Below are positions 50,512 through 59,447 of a DNA stretch of 64,000 nt, piece by piece. The DNA lies in assembly GCA_021323855.1 (NCBI GenBank), contig JAJPKE010000017.1:186001-250000 (forward strand), in the 5' to 3' direction. Within the stretch, counting starts at the first letter, position 1. Each line of letters opens with the position of its first letter. The notes under the pieces are model-generated. The model was not told the DNA's origin and made no database searches. It saw nothing but the letters and a program-made list of their open reading frames with translations. Origin of the DNA: Chloroflexota bacterium (GTDB taxonomy: Bacteria > Chloroflexota > Ktedonobacteria > Ktedonobacterales > JADMIN01). Position numbers and translations under genes: made by a program.

Positions 50512-51870
50512 ATGCTGCGCATTGGCTCTGCCGAGGGCTTCTATGGCGATGATGTCACCCGCGCGCTGCCGATGATCGAAGGCGGCCACGTTGATGTCGT
50601 CTGCTTCGAGGCGCTCTCTGAACTGACGCTGGCGATCCTGCGACGCGACCAGATGCGCGACCCGGAGCGTGGCTACACTCGCGACATCGAAACCATCGCC
50701 ACGCGCATCCTGCCGCTGGCCTACGCCCGTAAGATACCGCTCATCACCAACGGTGGCGGCCTCAACCCCACCGGCGCCGCAGCCTTCGTGCGCGCCGCCG
50801 CCGAACGCCAGGGGTTGCGCGGCCTCAAGATCGCTACCGTCACCGGCGACGACCTCTTGCCACGCCTGGATACGCTGCTGGCCGCTGGTGAATCGCTGGC
50901 AAACATCGAGACTGGCGCACCGCTGACTCTGGCCGGCCCACCTATCGTCACCGCCAACGCCTATCTTGGCGCGGAGCCGATTGTCGCGGCGCTGGCGCAG
51001 GGCGCGGATATCGTTATCACCGGGCGCGTGGCGGACCCGTGCCTTTATCTCGCGCCGCTGATCCATCACTACGGCTGGCCATTGGACGACTGGGACCGGC
51101 TGGCGCGTGGCATCATCTGCGGGCATCTGCTCGAATGTACCGGTCAGGTGGTTGGCGGCAACAGCCTCGCCAGCCTCGACACAATAGACGCCGCTTCGCT
51201 GGCGCATCCCGGCTATCCCATTGCTGAAGTTGAAGGTGACGGCAGCTTTGTCCTCACCAAGACGCCGGGGCTGCCGGGCCGTGTGACACAGGAGACCGTG
51301 AAAGAGCAACTGCTCTATGAAATGCACGACCCACGCGCCTACATCACGCCGGATGTCGTGGCCAATATCACCACTTTGCGATTGGAAGATGCCGGGCCGG
51401 ACCGCGTGCGTGTCAGCGGCGTCAGCGGCGCGCCGCGCACCGAGACGCTGAAAGTGAACGTCGCGCGGCTGGAAGGCTATAGCCGGGAACTGCTCTTCAC
51501 GCTCGGCTGGCCGCAGGTCTGGCGCAAAGAAGACCTCTTGCGCGATATGCTCGCCGCCGCCTGGGAGGGTCTGCCGATCACGCGCGTCGAATATACCCAT
51601 CCGGGGCTGGATAGCCTCTATGGTCCGCTACACGCGCCGCCGGAGGACCCAATTGAACTGATGGTGCGCGTAATGTTCACAGCAGACGACGCCGAGACGC
51701 TCAAAACGGCGGTGCGGCGGGCGATGGCACTGGGGCTGTCGGGTCCGGCGGGCATGTCGGTCTCCGGCACAACGGTTAGCGCGCAGCCACACCCACTACT
51801 CGGCCTCTGGCCAGCCTTGCTGCGCCGCGAACTGGTCGAGCCGGTCGTCACGATCACTGAAATCGCGTAA
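50512..51870 (+). CDS. atuA: AtuA-family acyclic terpene utilisation protein (DUF1446)
   Basis: 452 aa, SD AAGGGGGCG. N-terminal segments LRIGSAEGFYGDDVTRALPM, VVCFEALSELTLAIL, PLITNGGGLNPTGAAAF, ADIVITGRVADPCLYLAPLIHHYGW, HLLECTGQVVGGN and VTQETVKEQLLYEMHDP are characteristic of AtuA/DUF1446. AtuA is needed for citronellol/geraniol growth in Pseudomonas, but its reaction is unknown. Long AtuA proteins carry a C-terminal domain which here is a separate gene 19 bp downstream. Confidence 0.88.
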   Translation: MLRIGSAEGFYGDDVTRALPMIEGGHVDVVCFEALSELTLAILRRDQMRDPERGYTRDIETIATRILPLAYARKIPLITNGGGLNPTGAAAFVRAAAERQGLRGLKIATVTGDDLLPRLDTLLAAGESLANIETGAPLTLAGPPIVTANAYLGAEPIVAALAQGADIVITGRVADPCLYLAPLIHHYGWPLDDWDRLARGIICGHLLECTGQVVGGNSLASLDTIDAASLAHPGYPIAEVEGDGSFVLTKTPGLPGRVTQETVKEQLLYEMHDPRAYITPDVVANITTLRLEDAGPDRVRVSGVSGAPRTETLKVNVARLEGYSRELLFTLGWPQVWRKEDLLRDMLAAAWEGLPITRVEYTHPGLDSLYGPLHAPPEDPIELMVRVMFTADDAETLKTAVRRAMALGLSGPAGMSVSGTTVSAQPHPLLGLWPALLRRELVEPVVTITEIA

Positions 51871-51889
51871 AGGGCGAGGGGAGCAGTAC

Positions 51890-52234
51890 ATGAGCGATCA
51901 GATAGCATCACAGCCACCTCGCCGCGTCTTCGACTTGGCCTATGGGCGCTCCGGCGACAAGGGTAACATCGCCAACATCAGCGTCATCGCGCGTTCGCCA
52001 GATGCCTATGCTGAACTCAAAGCGCGCGTCACGGCGGAGCGGGTCAAGGCGTATCTTGGGCCACTGGTGCGCGGGCGTGTCGAACGCTACGAACTCGACA
52101 ATATCGCCGCGCTCAACTTTGTACTCTACGAGGCGCTGGATGGCGGCGCGACACGCTCGCTCCGCCTGGACCCGCTGGGCAAATCGCTGGCAGGTGCGCT
52201 GCTCTCCATGCCGCTGGATCATTCGCGGCAGTAA
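51890..52234 (+). CDS. AtuA C-terminal-domain-like small protein
   Basis: 114 aa. FDLAYGRSGDKGNIANISVIARSPDAYAELK, VRGRVERYELDNIAALNFVLYEALDGGATRSLRLDPLGKSLAGALLSMPL matches the domain fused to AtuA in other bacteria (AtuA_C). It is the likely partner of the AtuA protein encoded just upstream, as a split two-subunit version. SD GAGGGGAGCA. The last residues and the stop codon are contributed by a REPIN/MITE-like element that begins at 52223. Confidence 0.85.
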   Translation: MSDQIASQPPRRVFDLAYGRSGDKGNIANISVIARSPDAYAELKARVTAERVKAYLGPLVRGRVERYELDNIAALNFVLYEALDGGATRSLRLDPLGKSLAGALLSMPLDHSRQ

Positions 52235-52338
52235 ACTGCCGGCGCACGGCGTGAGGGCTAAAGCCCCAAAAGTGGCGCTAGTGGTGACTTCCGGCTTTAG
52301 CCAGTTTTATCTGTGCGCCGGCTCTTCAGAGCCGCGAC
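52223..52338. repeat. REPIN/MITE-like dispersed element, copy C
   Basis: Ends TCGCGGCAGTAAACTGCCGG and CCGGCTCTTCAGAGCCGCGA, imperfect inverted repeats of about 25 bp including GCGCAC/GTGCGC. Inside: GGGCTAAAGCCC and CGGCTTTAGCC. It overlaps the last four codons of the upstream gene. Confidence 0.65.
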
Positions 52339-52355
52339 ATCAGAGAGGATACATC

Positions 52356-52688
52356 ATGGATTGGGAGCAACATCGCCGCGATGTGCTGCGCACCGTGCGC
52401 CCGGCGCTGAGTGAACGCGACCGGCTGCTCATCGGCGCGCTGGGACTGTGTGGCGAGGCTGGCGAGGTCGTTGACGAACTCAAAAAGCATCTGTTCCACG
52501 ACCATACGCTGGATAAGGCGAAGCTGAGCAGCGAATTGGGCGATGTTCTCTGGTATTGGGTGCTGCTCTGCGATACGCTGGGCCTTTCAATAGAAGAGGT
52601 AGTCGCGGGCAATGTTGAGAAGCTGCGCCGCCGCTATCCCGACGGCTTCACCACGGAGCGTAGCATCAACCGGCCTGAAGACCTGTGA
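52356..52688 (+). CDS. MazG-like nucleotide pyrophosphohydrolase
   Basis: 110 aa. GALGLCGEAGEVVDELKKHLFH and SSELGDVLWYWVLLCDTLGLS give the ExxE...ExxD metal-binding pattern of MazG-type all-alpha NTP pyrophosphatases. The end RRRYPDGFTTERSINR is family-typical. These enzymes clean damaged or surplus nucleotides in the cytoplasm. Its place between AtuA and enoyl-CoA hydratase genes is odd and may be accidental. SD GAGAGGAT. Confidence 0.85.
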   Translation: MDWEQHRRDVLRTVRPALSERDRLLIGALGLCGEAGEVVDELKKHLFHDHTLDKAKLSSELGDVLWYWVLLCDTLGLSIEEVVAGNVEKLRRRYPDGFTTERSINRPEDL

Positions 52689-52742
52689 CGATTGGTGACA
52701 GATGACTGATGGGGTGAGCGATAGAGAGAGACGGATGAGGCG

Positions 52743-53534
52743 ATGGAAGTTTTTGAGACGATCACCTGTAACCTGGCGCGTCCGGTCGCCAGCATTACCT
52801 TGAACCGGCCAGCGGCGCGCAACGCCATGAGCAACCGCATGGTGGAAGAACTTTATTCCTGCTTCCACGAGCTGGCCGGCGACGCCTACGCTGGAGTGCG
52901 CGCAGTGGTCGTTCGAGCGGAGGGCAACGTTTTCTGTTCCGGAGGAGACATAGGTGATTTGAGCAATCCGCTTCCTCCGGAGCAGAACTGGGCAGCTATC
53001 GCGCGGCTGGACCAACTGCTGCGCGCCGTCAACGAAGCGCCGCAGGTCGTCATCACGCGCGTGCAGGGCGCGGCGCTGGGCGGCGGCCTGGGGCTGGTCT
53101 GCGTCTCGGATATCGTCATCGCCTCCACGAGCGCCACCTTCGCCTTGCCGGAGGTGCGCCTGGGACTCGTCCCCTCGGTGATTTCGCCCTATGTGGTCGC
53201 GCGCATTGGCCTCTCCCGCGCTCGCATGCTCACGCTGACCGGCGCGCAAATCGGCGCAGAGGCCGCGCACGCCTACGGTCTGATTCACGAGGTCTGCGCC
53301 GACGACGAACTCGATGCCACCCTCGATGCTGTACTGGCGAACGTCTTGAAATGCGCGCCACAAGCCCTGCGCGCCGGTAAACGCCTGCTGTTCAAGGTGG
53401 CAACCGAATCCAACGAAAATACACTAGCCTACCGCGTGGATTTGCTCAACCGCCTGCGCACCGGCGAAGAAGCGCAGCAAGGGATGCAGGCGTTCATGAA
53501 GAAGCGGCCCGCGCCGTGGGTAATCGAATCATGA
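52743..53534 (+). CDS. Enoyl-CoA hydratase/isomerase family protein
   Basis: 263 aa. Oxyanion loops NVFCSGGDIGDL and GAALGGGLGLVCVSDIVIA, and PEVRLGLVPSVISPYV with the Glu of hydratases. The closest functional guess from context is LiuC/AtuE-like: hydration of a methylglutaconyl- or isohexenylglutaconyl-CoA. Its stop overlaps the start of the biotin carboxylase gene (ATGA), so translation is coupled. Confidence 0.88.
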   Translation: MEVFETITCNLARPVASITLNRPAARNAMSNRMVEELYSCFHELAGDAYAGVRAVVVRAEGNVFCSGGDIGDLSNPLPPEQNWAAIARLDQLLRAVNEAPQVVITRVQGAALGGGLGLVCVSDIVIASTSATFALPEVRLGLVPSVISPYVVARIGLSRARMLTLTGAQIGAEAAHAYGLIHEVCADDELDATLDAVLANVLKCAPQALRAGKRLLFKVATESNENTLAYRVDLLNRLRTGEEAQQGMQAFMKKRPAPWVIES

Positions 53535-55687
53535 CGAAAGGTAGCCAGCGGACAAATCCGCGCCAGATGCTCCCCTCTCCCGCGCGCAGCGGAGGGGTCG
53601 GGGGTAGGGGCCTTATTCGCAAAGTCTTGGTGGCAAATCGCGGCGAGATTGCCTGTCGTATCATGCGCACCTGCGCCGCAATGGGCATAGCGACCGTCGC
53701 CGTCTTCTCGGATGCCGACGCCAGCGCGCTCCACGTGCGCGCCGCCGATGAAGCGGTGCGCATTGGTCCTGCGCCAGTGATGGACTCCTATCTCAATATT
53801 TCCACACTGATTGCGGCGGCGCAGCGCAGCGACGCAGACGCCATTCATCCCGGCTACGGCTTCCTTGCCGAAAATGCCGGATTTGCCGCCGCCTGCCAGG
53901 ATGCCGGTCTGACGTTTATCGGACCAGAGCCAGGCGTCATCGCGCGCATGGGCAGCAAACGTGAGGCGAAGCTGTTGATGGCGGCGGCTGGCGTGCCAGT
54001 GGTCCCCGGCTACGAAGGCGAGGACCAATCAGATGAGCGATTCATTGCGGCGGCACATGATATCGGCTATCCAGTAATGGTGAAGGCATCGGCTGGCGGT
54101 GGCGGCAAGGGTATGCGCGTCGTCGCTGGCGAGCAGGAGCTACCGGAGGCGCTGGCGGCGGCGCGACACGAAGCAAAAGCGGCGTTCGGTGATGATACGC
54201 TCATTCTAGAGAAGGTCATCACCGAGGCGCGACACGTCGAGTTCCAGATCTTTGGTGATAGCCACGGCAACATCATCCATCTGGGCGAGCGCGAATGTTC
54301 GATTCAGCGCCGACACCAGAAGATCATCGAGGAAACGCCTTCTACCGCGCTAACGCCAGAGCTACGGGAGCGGATGGGCGCAGCGGCTATCATCGTCGGG
54401 CGGCAACTCAACTATACCAACGCAGGTACCGTCGAATTCATTCTCGATGCCGCCCACAACTTCTACTTCCTCGAAGTCAATACACGCCTCCAGGTGGAAC
54501 ATCCCATCACCGAACTGGTGACCGGGCTGGACCTCGTGCGCTGGCAACTGCTTGTCGCCCAGGGTTATCCGCTGCCCTTAAAGCAAGAGGAGATCACATT
54601 CGGCGGTCATGCCGTCGAGGCGCGGCTCTACGCCGAAGACCCCGCGCACAATTTCTTGCCCGCGACCGGACCCGTGGCGCTCTGGCATGCGCCAGATGGT
54701 GAGAACGTGCGGGTAGATGCTGGCATCCAAACGGGTGATGTCGTCTCACCCTTCTACGATCCGCTGCTGGCGAAAATCAGCGCCTGGGGCGAGGACCGTG
54801 CGGAGGCGCTGCGCCGGCTAGACCGTGCGCTGGCAACGACCGTGCTGCTCGGCGTGCGCAACAATAGCGCGTTTCTGCGGCGCATCCTGCTGCATCCCGC
54901 GCACCTCGCCGGGGACATCAGCACGGCGTTTATCGAGCGCCACGCTGAAACATTGCAGGATGAGCGCGTATCTAATTCGCAAAGGGCAATCGCCGCGCTG
55001 GCAGTCGCCATCCAGCGTCACCGCTGCTCTCAGGCATACGGGCGGTCAACGGCAACCTATCGCTGGCGCAATAATCCGCAGAGGCCGATCATCGAGCGAT
55101 TCGAGCCAGCGTTGGAGCTACGCCTGCGCCCGCTCAGCGTTAACCATTATGAGGCACTGGTCGTAGATACAGCAGATGCCAGTGATGTGAATGCAGGCGG
55201 CGCGCAAAGCCTGGCAATCATCGTGCATACACCGCCTGATGATGAACCGGCTGACCGGGCTGCCATGACCAATCTGGCGCTCGAAGTGGATGGGCATCTG
55301 GTGCGTGTGTCGTTGGCTGAGGTGGCCCCTGGCGAGTGGTGGGCGCATCTGAACGGTACGACGCAAGTGATGCACTGGCGGTCGCCGCTGCCAGAGCCGT
55401 CCGCATCTAGCCCGTTAGCGAGCCGCACAGCCTCAGCTTCCACCGCAAGTGATAACCACAGGCAGGCGAAGGGCGCGATCACGGCTCCAATGCCGGGTGT
55501 AATCGTGGCGATGCTGGTTGCGCCGGGGCAAACCGTCGCCGCCGGTGAACCGTTGCTCATCCTCAGCGCAATGAAGATGGAGCAGACACTACGCGCGCCA
55601 CATGATGGCATCGTGTCCCAGGTCTATTATCAGGCAGGCGAGCAGGTGACGGCTTCGGCGGTGTTGCTGGAACTGGCGGATGGGTGA
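53531..55687 (+). CDS. Biotin-dependent acyl-CoA carboxylase, biotin carboxylase/BCCP (alpha) subunit
   Basis: 718 aa. Biotin carboxylase domain from about residue 36 (KVLVANRGEIACRIMRTCAAMG), ATP-grasp GGGGKGMRVV, EKVITEARHVEFQIFGD, and FLEVNTRLQVEHPITELVTG. A middle domain follows, then the BCCP domain with LSAMKMEQT, biotin Lys682. This is the alpha subunit for the 47588 beta subunit (MccA/AtuF-like). The first about 30 residues (NPRQMLPSPARSGGVGGRG) are encoded by a REP-like repeat (53570-53612). The ATG overlaps the previous stop. No better start exists downstream. Confidence 0.92.
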   Translation: MTKGSQRTNPRQMLPSPARSGGVGGRGLIRKVLVANRGEIACRIMRTCAAMGIATVAVFSDADASALHVRAADEAVRIGPAPVMDSYLNISTLIAAAQRSDADAIHPGYGFLAENAGFAAACQDAGLTFIGPEPGVIARMGSKREAKLLMAAAGVPVVPGYEGEDQSDERFIAAAHDIGYPVMVKASAGGGGKGMRVVAGEQELPEALAAARHEAKAAFGDDTLILEKVITEARHVEFQIFGDSHGNIIHLGERECSIQRRHQKIIEETPSTALTPELRERMGAAAIIVGRQLNYTNAGTVEFILDAAHNFYFLEVNTRLQVEHPITELVTGLDLVRWQLLVAQGYPLPLKQEEITFGGHAVEARLYAEDPAHNFLPATGPVALWHAPDGENVRVDAGIQTGDVVSPFYDPLLAKISAWGEDRAEALRRLDRALATTVLLGVRNNSAFLRRILLHPAHLAGDISTAFIERHAETLQDERVSNSQRAIAALAVAIQRHRCSQAYGRSTATYRWRNNPQRPIIERFEPALELRLRPLSVNHYEALVVDTADASDVNAGGAQSLAIIVHTPPDDEPADRAAMTNLALEVDGHLVRVSLAEVAPGEWWAHLNGTTQVMHWRSPLPEPSASSPLASRTASASTASDNHRQAKGAITAPMPGVIVAMLVAPGQTVAAGEPLLILSAMKMEQTLRAPHDGIVSQVYYQAGEQVTASAVLLELADG
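53570..53612. repeat. REP-like repeat inside a coding region
   Basis: CTCCCCTCTCCCGCGCGCAG, then CGGAGGGGTCGGGGGTAGGGGCC. It lies within the first 30 codons of the biotin carboxylase subunit and keeps the frame. Confidence 0.7.
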
Positions 55688-55750
55688 GGTCTGTTTTCGT
55701 AGCGCGTTTGTGTGGCAAGGGACGATGATGTTCACCCCGGAGGCGCGGGC

Positions 55751-57601
55751 ATGGAACCAGCAATCAATACAACCACAACAGCGGTCAATCAGGAAACCAA
55801 TCTGGCGCAGTTGTTTCGCAACCGTTCGGCAACCTATGGTGATGCGCCGCGCTGGCGGCAGAAACGCGGCGGCACATGGCTCACGGCCACTTGGCGCGAG
55901 AATCAGGCGATGGTCAATAGCGTCATCGCCGGGCTGGATGCGCTGGGCGTCGCGCGTGGCGATGTCATCGGCATCACCAGCAACACCCGCTGGGAATGGA
56001 TGATTGCGGACTGGGCGATCCTCGGCCTGGGCGGTGTCACCGTTTCGATTTATCCCTCCAATATGCCAGCGACGATGGCCTTCATCCTCAACGACTCTAA
56101 CACCAGCTATGTCTTTATCGAAAACAAAGCGCAATACGACAAGTTGGTGAGCATCCGCGACCAGATTCCCCAGGTGCGCAAGCTTATCATGTTCGATGAC
56201 GCCGATCAGGTAAGCGGCGACGAATGGGTCATCTCCTTTGAGGCGCTACGCAAGTTGGGCACGCGCACCCCTGCTGAAGCTGACGCCTTCGCCGCCGAAC
56301 GCGCCGCTGCCATCCAGCCGGACGACCGCGCCACGCTGGTCTACACCTCCGGCACGACGGGCCGCCCCAAAGGTGTTGTCCTCACCCACGAGATTCTCAT
56401 GGCGCAGATCGCGGGCAACCGGCTGGCGCTGGATACCGTGCGCCCTGGCATGGTGGACCTGCTCTTTCTGCCACTGGCGCATGTCTTTGGCCGCGAAGAA
56501 CACCTTGCCGGCTTCGACCGTGGTCTCAACACCTCCATTGCTGGCTCGTTCGATACGCTGGCTGAAGACCTCAGAGAAGTCAAACCGGACCTCTTCTTCA
56601 GCGTGCCACGGGTCTATGAAAAAGCCTACGCCGCGATTCAAGCGCGCATCGCCGCCGGCTCCGCTGCGCAGCGCCGCATCTTCCGCTGGGCGGAGGGCAT
56701 CGCCGCACAGGTGAGCCATCTACGCGAGGCGCGCAAACCGCTTCCCGCCGGGCTGCGCCTGCGTCTTCGTATTGCCGACCGCCTCGTCTTCGCGAAGATA
56801 CGCGCGGCGCTCGGCGGCAATCTCAAGGTCGCTGTCACCGCCGCCGCCCCGCTCGACCTGAACATCCTGGAGTTCTTCAACGGCGCTGGTGTGCTGCTGC
56901 TGGAAGGCTGGGGCATGACGGAGACCAGCGGCGGCTTCACGCTGAACCGCGCCGGTAACTATCGCTTCGGCACCGTGGGCCTCGCCTATGACGGCCACGA
57001 GATACGCATTGCCAGCGATGGCGAAATCCTGGTGCGCGGGCCATGTGTCTTCAAGGGCTATCACAACAATCCCGAAGCCAACGCTGAATCCTTCACCGAG
57101 GACGGCTGGTTCCATACCGGCGACATCGGCACGCTGGATGAGCAGGGCTTCCTGCGCATCGTGGACCGCAAGAAAGACCTGATTATCACCGCCGCCGGCA
57201 AGAATATCGCGCCGCAGTCCGTCGAGAATATGCTGAAAAAAGCGCCCTATGTCTCGCAGGTGGCCGTCTATGGCGACCGCAAGCCGTATCTGGTGGCGCT
57301 GGTAACGCTGGACCCGGAGCAGGTGAAAGCCTGGGCCGAGGGCGCGGGCGTCAGCTATGACACTATCGCTGAGGTGATTGCCAATCCGCAGTTTCGCGCG
57401 CAGTTCGATCAAGGCTTTCAGGCGGCCAATCATGAACTCGCCAGCTATGAAACGGTGAAGTATTACGATCTGCTGCCGGAAGACTTCACCACGGAGAACG
57501 ACCTGCTGACGCCAACGCTCAAGATTCGCCGCCGCGCCATCCATCACCGTTATCACGAGCAGTTCGAGGCGCTCTATCATCCGACGCCAGCCTTTGGTTG
57601 A
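55751..57601 (+). CDS. Long-chain acyl-CoA synthetase (AMP-forming)
   Basis: 616 aa from the ATG after GGAGGCGCGGGC. Adenylation motifs: LVYTSGTTGRPKGVVLTH (A3/P-loop), LEGWGMTETSGGFTLN (A5), WFHTGDIG (A7), DRKKDLIITAAGKNIAPQ (A8), and the C-terminal Lys in TLKIRRRAI (A10). FadD15/LACS group. In context it would activate an acid such as isovalerate or citronellate to its CoA ester (AtuH role). Last gene of the cluster. Confidence 0.92.
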   Translation: MEPAINTTTTAVNQETNLAQLFRNRSATYGDAPRWRQKRGGTWLTATWRENQAMVNSVIAGLDALGVARGDVIGITSNTRWEWMIADWAILGLGGVTVSIYPSNMPATMAFILNDSNTSYVFIENKAQYDKLVSIRDQIPQVRKLIMFDDADQVSGDEWVISFEALRKLGTRTPAEADAFAAERAAAIQPDDRATLVYTSGTTGRPKGVVLTHEILMAQIAGNRLALDTVRPGMVDLLFLPLAHVFGREEHLAGFDRGLNTSIAGSFDTLAEDLREVKPDLFFSVPRVYEKAYAAIQARIAAGSAAQRRIFRWAEGIAAQVSHLREARKPLPAGLRLRLRIADRLVFAKIRAALGGNLKVAVTAAAPLDLNILEFFNGAGVLLLEGWGMTETSGGFTLNRAGNYRFGTVGLAYDGHEIRIASDGEILVRGPCVFKGYHNNPEANAESFTEDGWFHTGDIGTLDEQGFLRIVDRKKDLIITAAGKNIAPQSVENMLKKAPYVSQVAVYGDRKPYLVALVTLDPEQVKAWAEGAGVSYDTIAEVIANPQFRAQFDQGFQAANHELASYETVKYYDLLPEDFTTENDLLTPTLKIRRRAIHHRYHEQFEALYHPTPAFG

Positions 57602-57659
57602 GTGATCTGCTATCGGCTGGCGTCATATGGTAATCGCGCAGGCAGTAGTGCGCAAAAGC

Positions 57660-57681
57660 TGCTATCATGTGAGTATGATAG
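57660..57681. repeat. Small inverted repeat at the hemW start
   Basis: GCTATCAT-GTGAGT-ATGATAGC, 8-bp arms, overlapping the chosen ATG. It could hide the start codon in RNA structure or be an operator. Confidence 0.35.
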
Positions 57682-58967
57682 CAAATGTTCCAACTCGTCC
57701 AATGAATATAGAGGAGCCGGAGCGGCAGGAGACGCTGCTCGACACCATCTCGCTCTATCTCCATATCCCGTTCTGCCACGCGAAGTGCCACTATTGCGAC
57801 TTCAACTCCTATGCTGGCATGCTAGGGCTTCGCGAGCAGTATGTCGCGGCGCTGCTCGATGAAATCGCGCTTGCAGGCGAGCGTACCCGCCTGCCCGATG
57901 GCTCGCCGCGCCGCTGCCGCACCATCTTCTTTGGCGGTGGCACGCCAAGCCTCCTGACCGCCGAGCAGGTGGCGGCGATTCTGGCGGCGAGCCGGGCGGC
58001 CTTCGCGCTGGACGCGGAGGCGGAAATCACCCTGGAAGCCAACCCTGGCACGCTGGAATACGGCCATCTGGATGAACTTTACGCGGCGGGCGTCAACCGG
58101 CTGAGCATGGGCGCGCAGAGCTTCGATGCCGGTCTGCTGCGCTGGATGGGGCGCATCCATACACCGGCGGAGATCGAAACGGCCTTCGCCGCCGGACGCG
58201 CCGCTGGCTTCGAGCAGATCAACCTCGATTTTATCTATGCGCTCCCTGGCCAATCGCTCGCTACCTGGCGCGAGACGCTCACCAAAGCCATCGCGCTTGC
58301 GCCCGATCACCTCAGCCTCTATTCGCTGATCGTCGAGGAGGGCACGCCGCTCAACACCTGGGTGCAACAGGGGCGCGTGCGGCCAGCCGATGAAGACACC
58401 GCCGCCGATATGTATGAACTCGCGGAGCAAATGCTGGCGGACGCTGGCTACGGCCACTACGAAATCTCCAACTGGGCGCGCGCCGGACACGAGTGCCAGC
58501 ACAACCTGACCTACTGGCATAACCTGCCCTATCTCGGCCTGGGAGCTGGTGCGCACGGCTGGTATGGCGCGCACCGCTACTCTGAGGCGCGGCCCATCCG
58601 TGACTATATCGCCCGCGTGCGCGAAACGGTCAGGAGCGCAAAAACAGGCGACCAGACCACTGCGTTGCCAGCATTGCCAGCGGCGGCTGTCGTTGAAGAT
58701 GAGGCAATCTCGCACACATTGGAGATGAGCGAGACGGCGTTCGTTGGGCTGCGGCTCAGCGAAGGCATAGACCGGCGCGCGTTTGCCGCACGCTTCGGCC
58801 AGGACTTCGAGCAGGTCTTCGGCCCGCGACTCACCGCTGTGCGTGCAGCCGGACTGCTCGACGAGAGCGCAACACATGTGCGCCTCTCAGAACGAGGTCG
58901 CCTGCTGGGAAACGAGGTATTCACCTGTCTATTGTTAGAAGATGAGGAAGCCGGAGCCACAGCATAA
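57675..58967 (+). CDS. hemW: HemW-like radical SAM haem chaperone
   Basis: 430 aa. Radical SAM cluster CHAKCHYC (C34, C38, C41) in LYLHIPFCHAKCHYCDFN, GGGTPS, EANPGTL, NRLSMGAQSFD, and the HemW-type QHNLTYWHNLPYLGLGAGAHG. It was long annotated as oxygen-independent coproporphyrinogen oxidase, but HemW lacks a Cys of HemN and inserts haem. The start is uncertain: the ATG at codon 1 has only a weak ribosome site, and one nine codons later is possible. It is transcribed with or after the synthetase gene across 73 bp. Confidence 0.88.
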   Translation: MIANVPTRPMNIEEPERQETLLDTISLYLHIPFCHAKCHYCDFNSYAGMLGLREQYVAALLDEIALAGERTRLPDGSPRRCRTIFFGGGTPSLLTAEQVAAILAASRAAFALDAEAEITLEANPGTLEYGHLDELYAAGVNRLSMGAQSFDAGLLRWMGRIHTPAEIETAFAAGRAAGFEQINLDFIYALPGQSLATWRETLTKAIALAPDHLSLYSLIVEEGTPLNTWVQQGRVRPADEDTAADMYELAEQMLADAGYGHYEISNWARAGHECQHNLTYWHNLPYLGLGAGAHGWYGAHRYSEARPIRDYIARVRETVRSAKTGDQTTALPALPAAAVVEDEAISHTLEMSETAFVGLRLSEGIDRRAFAARFGQDFEQVFGPRLTAVRAAGLLDESATHVRLSERGRLLGNEVFTCLLLEDEEAGATA

Positions 58968-59068
58968 CCTGCTCACGCCTGCCATTGGTCTATCCTACTG
59001 GCGGGCGATACATGCCGCATCATCATAATGCGGAGTAGCATACATGGCGTGAAAGGAACAGTATCGTT

Positions 59069-59290
59069 CTATTCCGGAGACTCCAAACACTGGTCGTCTA
59101 ATTTGCCATGTTCAAACAGCCAGCGGGCAAATTCGAGCCGGCGTTCATCCAGAACACGACCCAGATACTCCGCATGCGAGTGAAAATTGCGACGCAGGTC
59201 ATTCAGGCGGGCGGCCTCATCGGCAGTGAAATTGCCACCCAATGCCGTTTGGCGGCTATTGCCACTGCTGCTGTAATCATGAGCCATCAT
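59069..59290 (-). CDS. Small hypothetical protein
   Basis: 73 aa from the ATG nine bases after AGAGGACG. FTADEAARLNDLRRNFHSHAEYLGRVLDERRLEFARWLFEHGKLDD is helical and amphipathic. Family not recognised. It lies between hemW and recJ on the opposite strand. Confidence 0.5.
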   Translation of the reverse strand: MMAHDYSSSGNSRQTALGGNFTADEAARLNDLRRNFHSHAEYLGRVLDERRLEFARWLFEHGKLDDQCLESPE

Positions 59291-59447
59291 AATTGCACGT
59301 CCTCTCACCTGGGGAACGTTGGTCAGAAAGTTCTATAGTGGATGTATTGCACGCGCCGTGCCAACTTTGCGCGGAAGTGCTACCCGGAGCAGCAATTATC
59401 TGAACGGATGATACACGGCGACAAGCAGATGAACGGCGGTAGACGTT

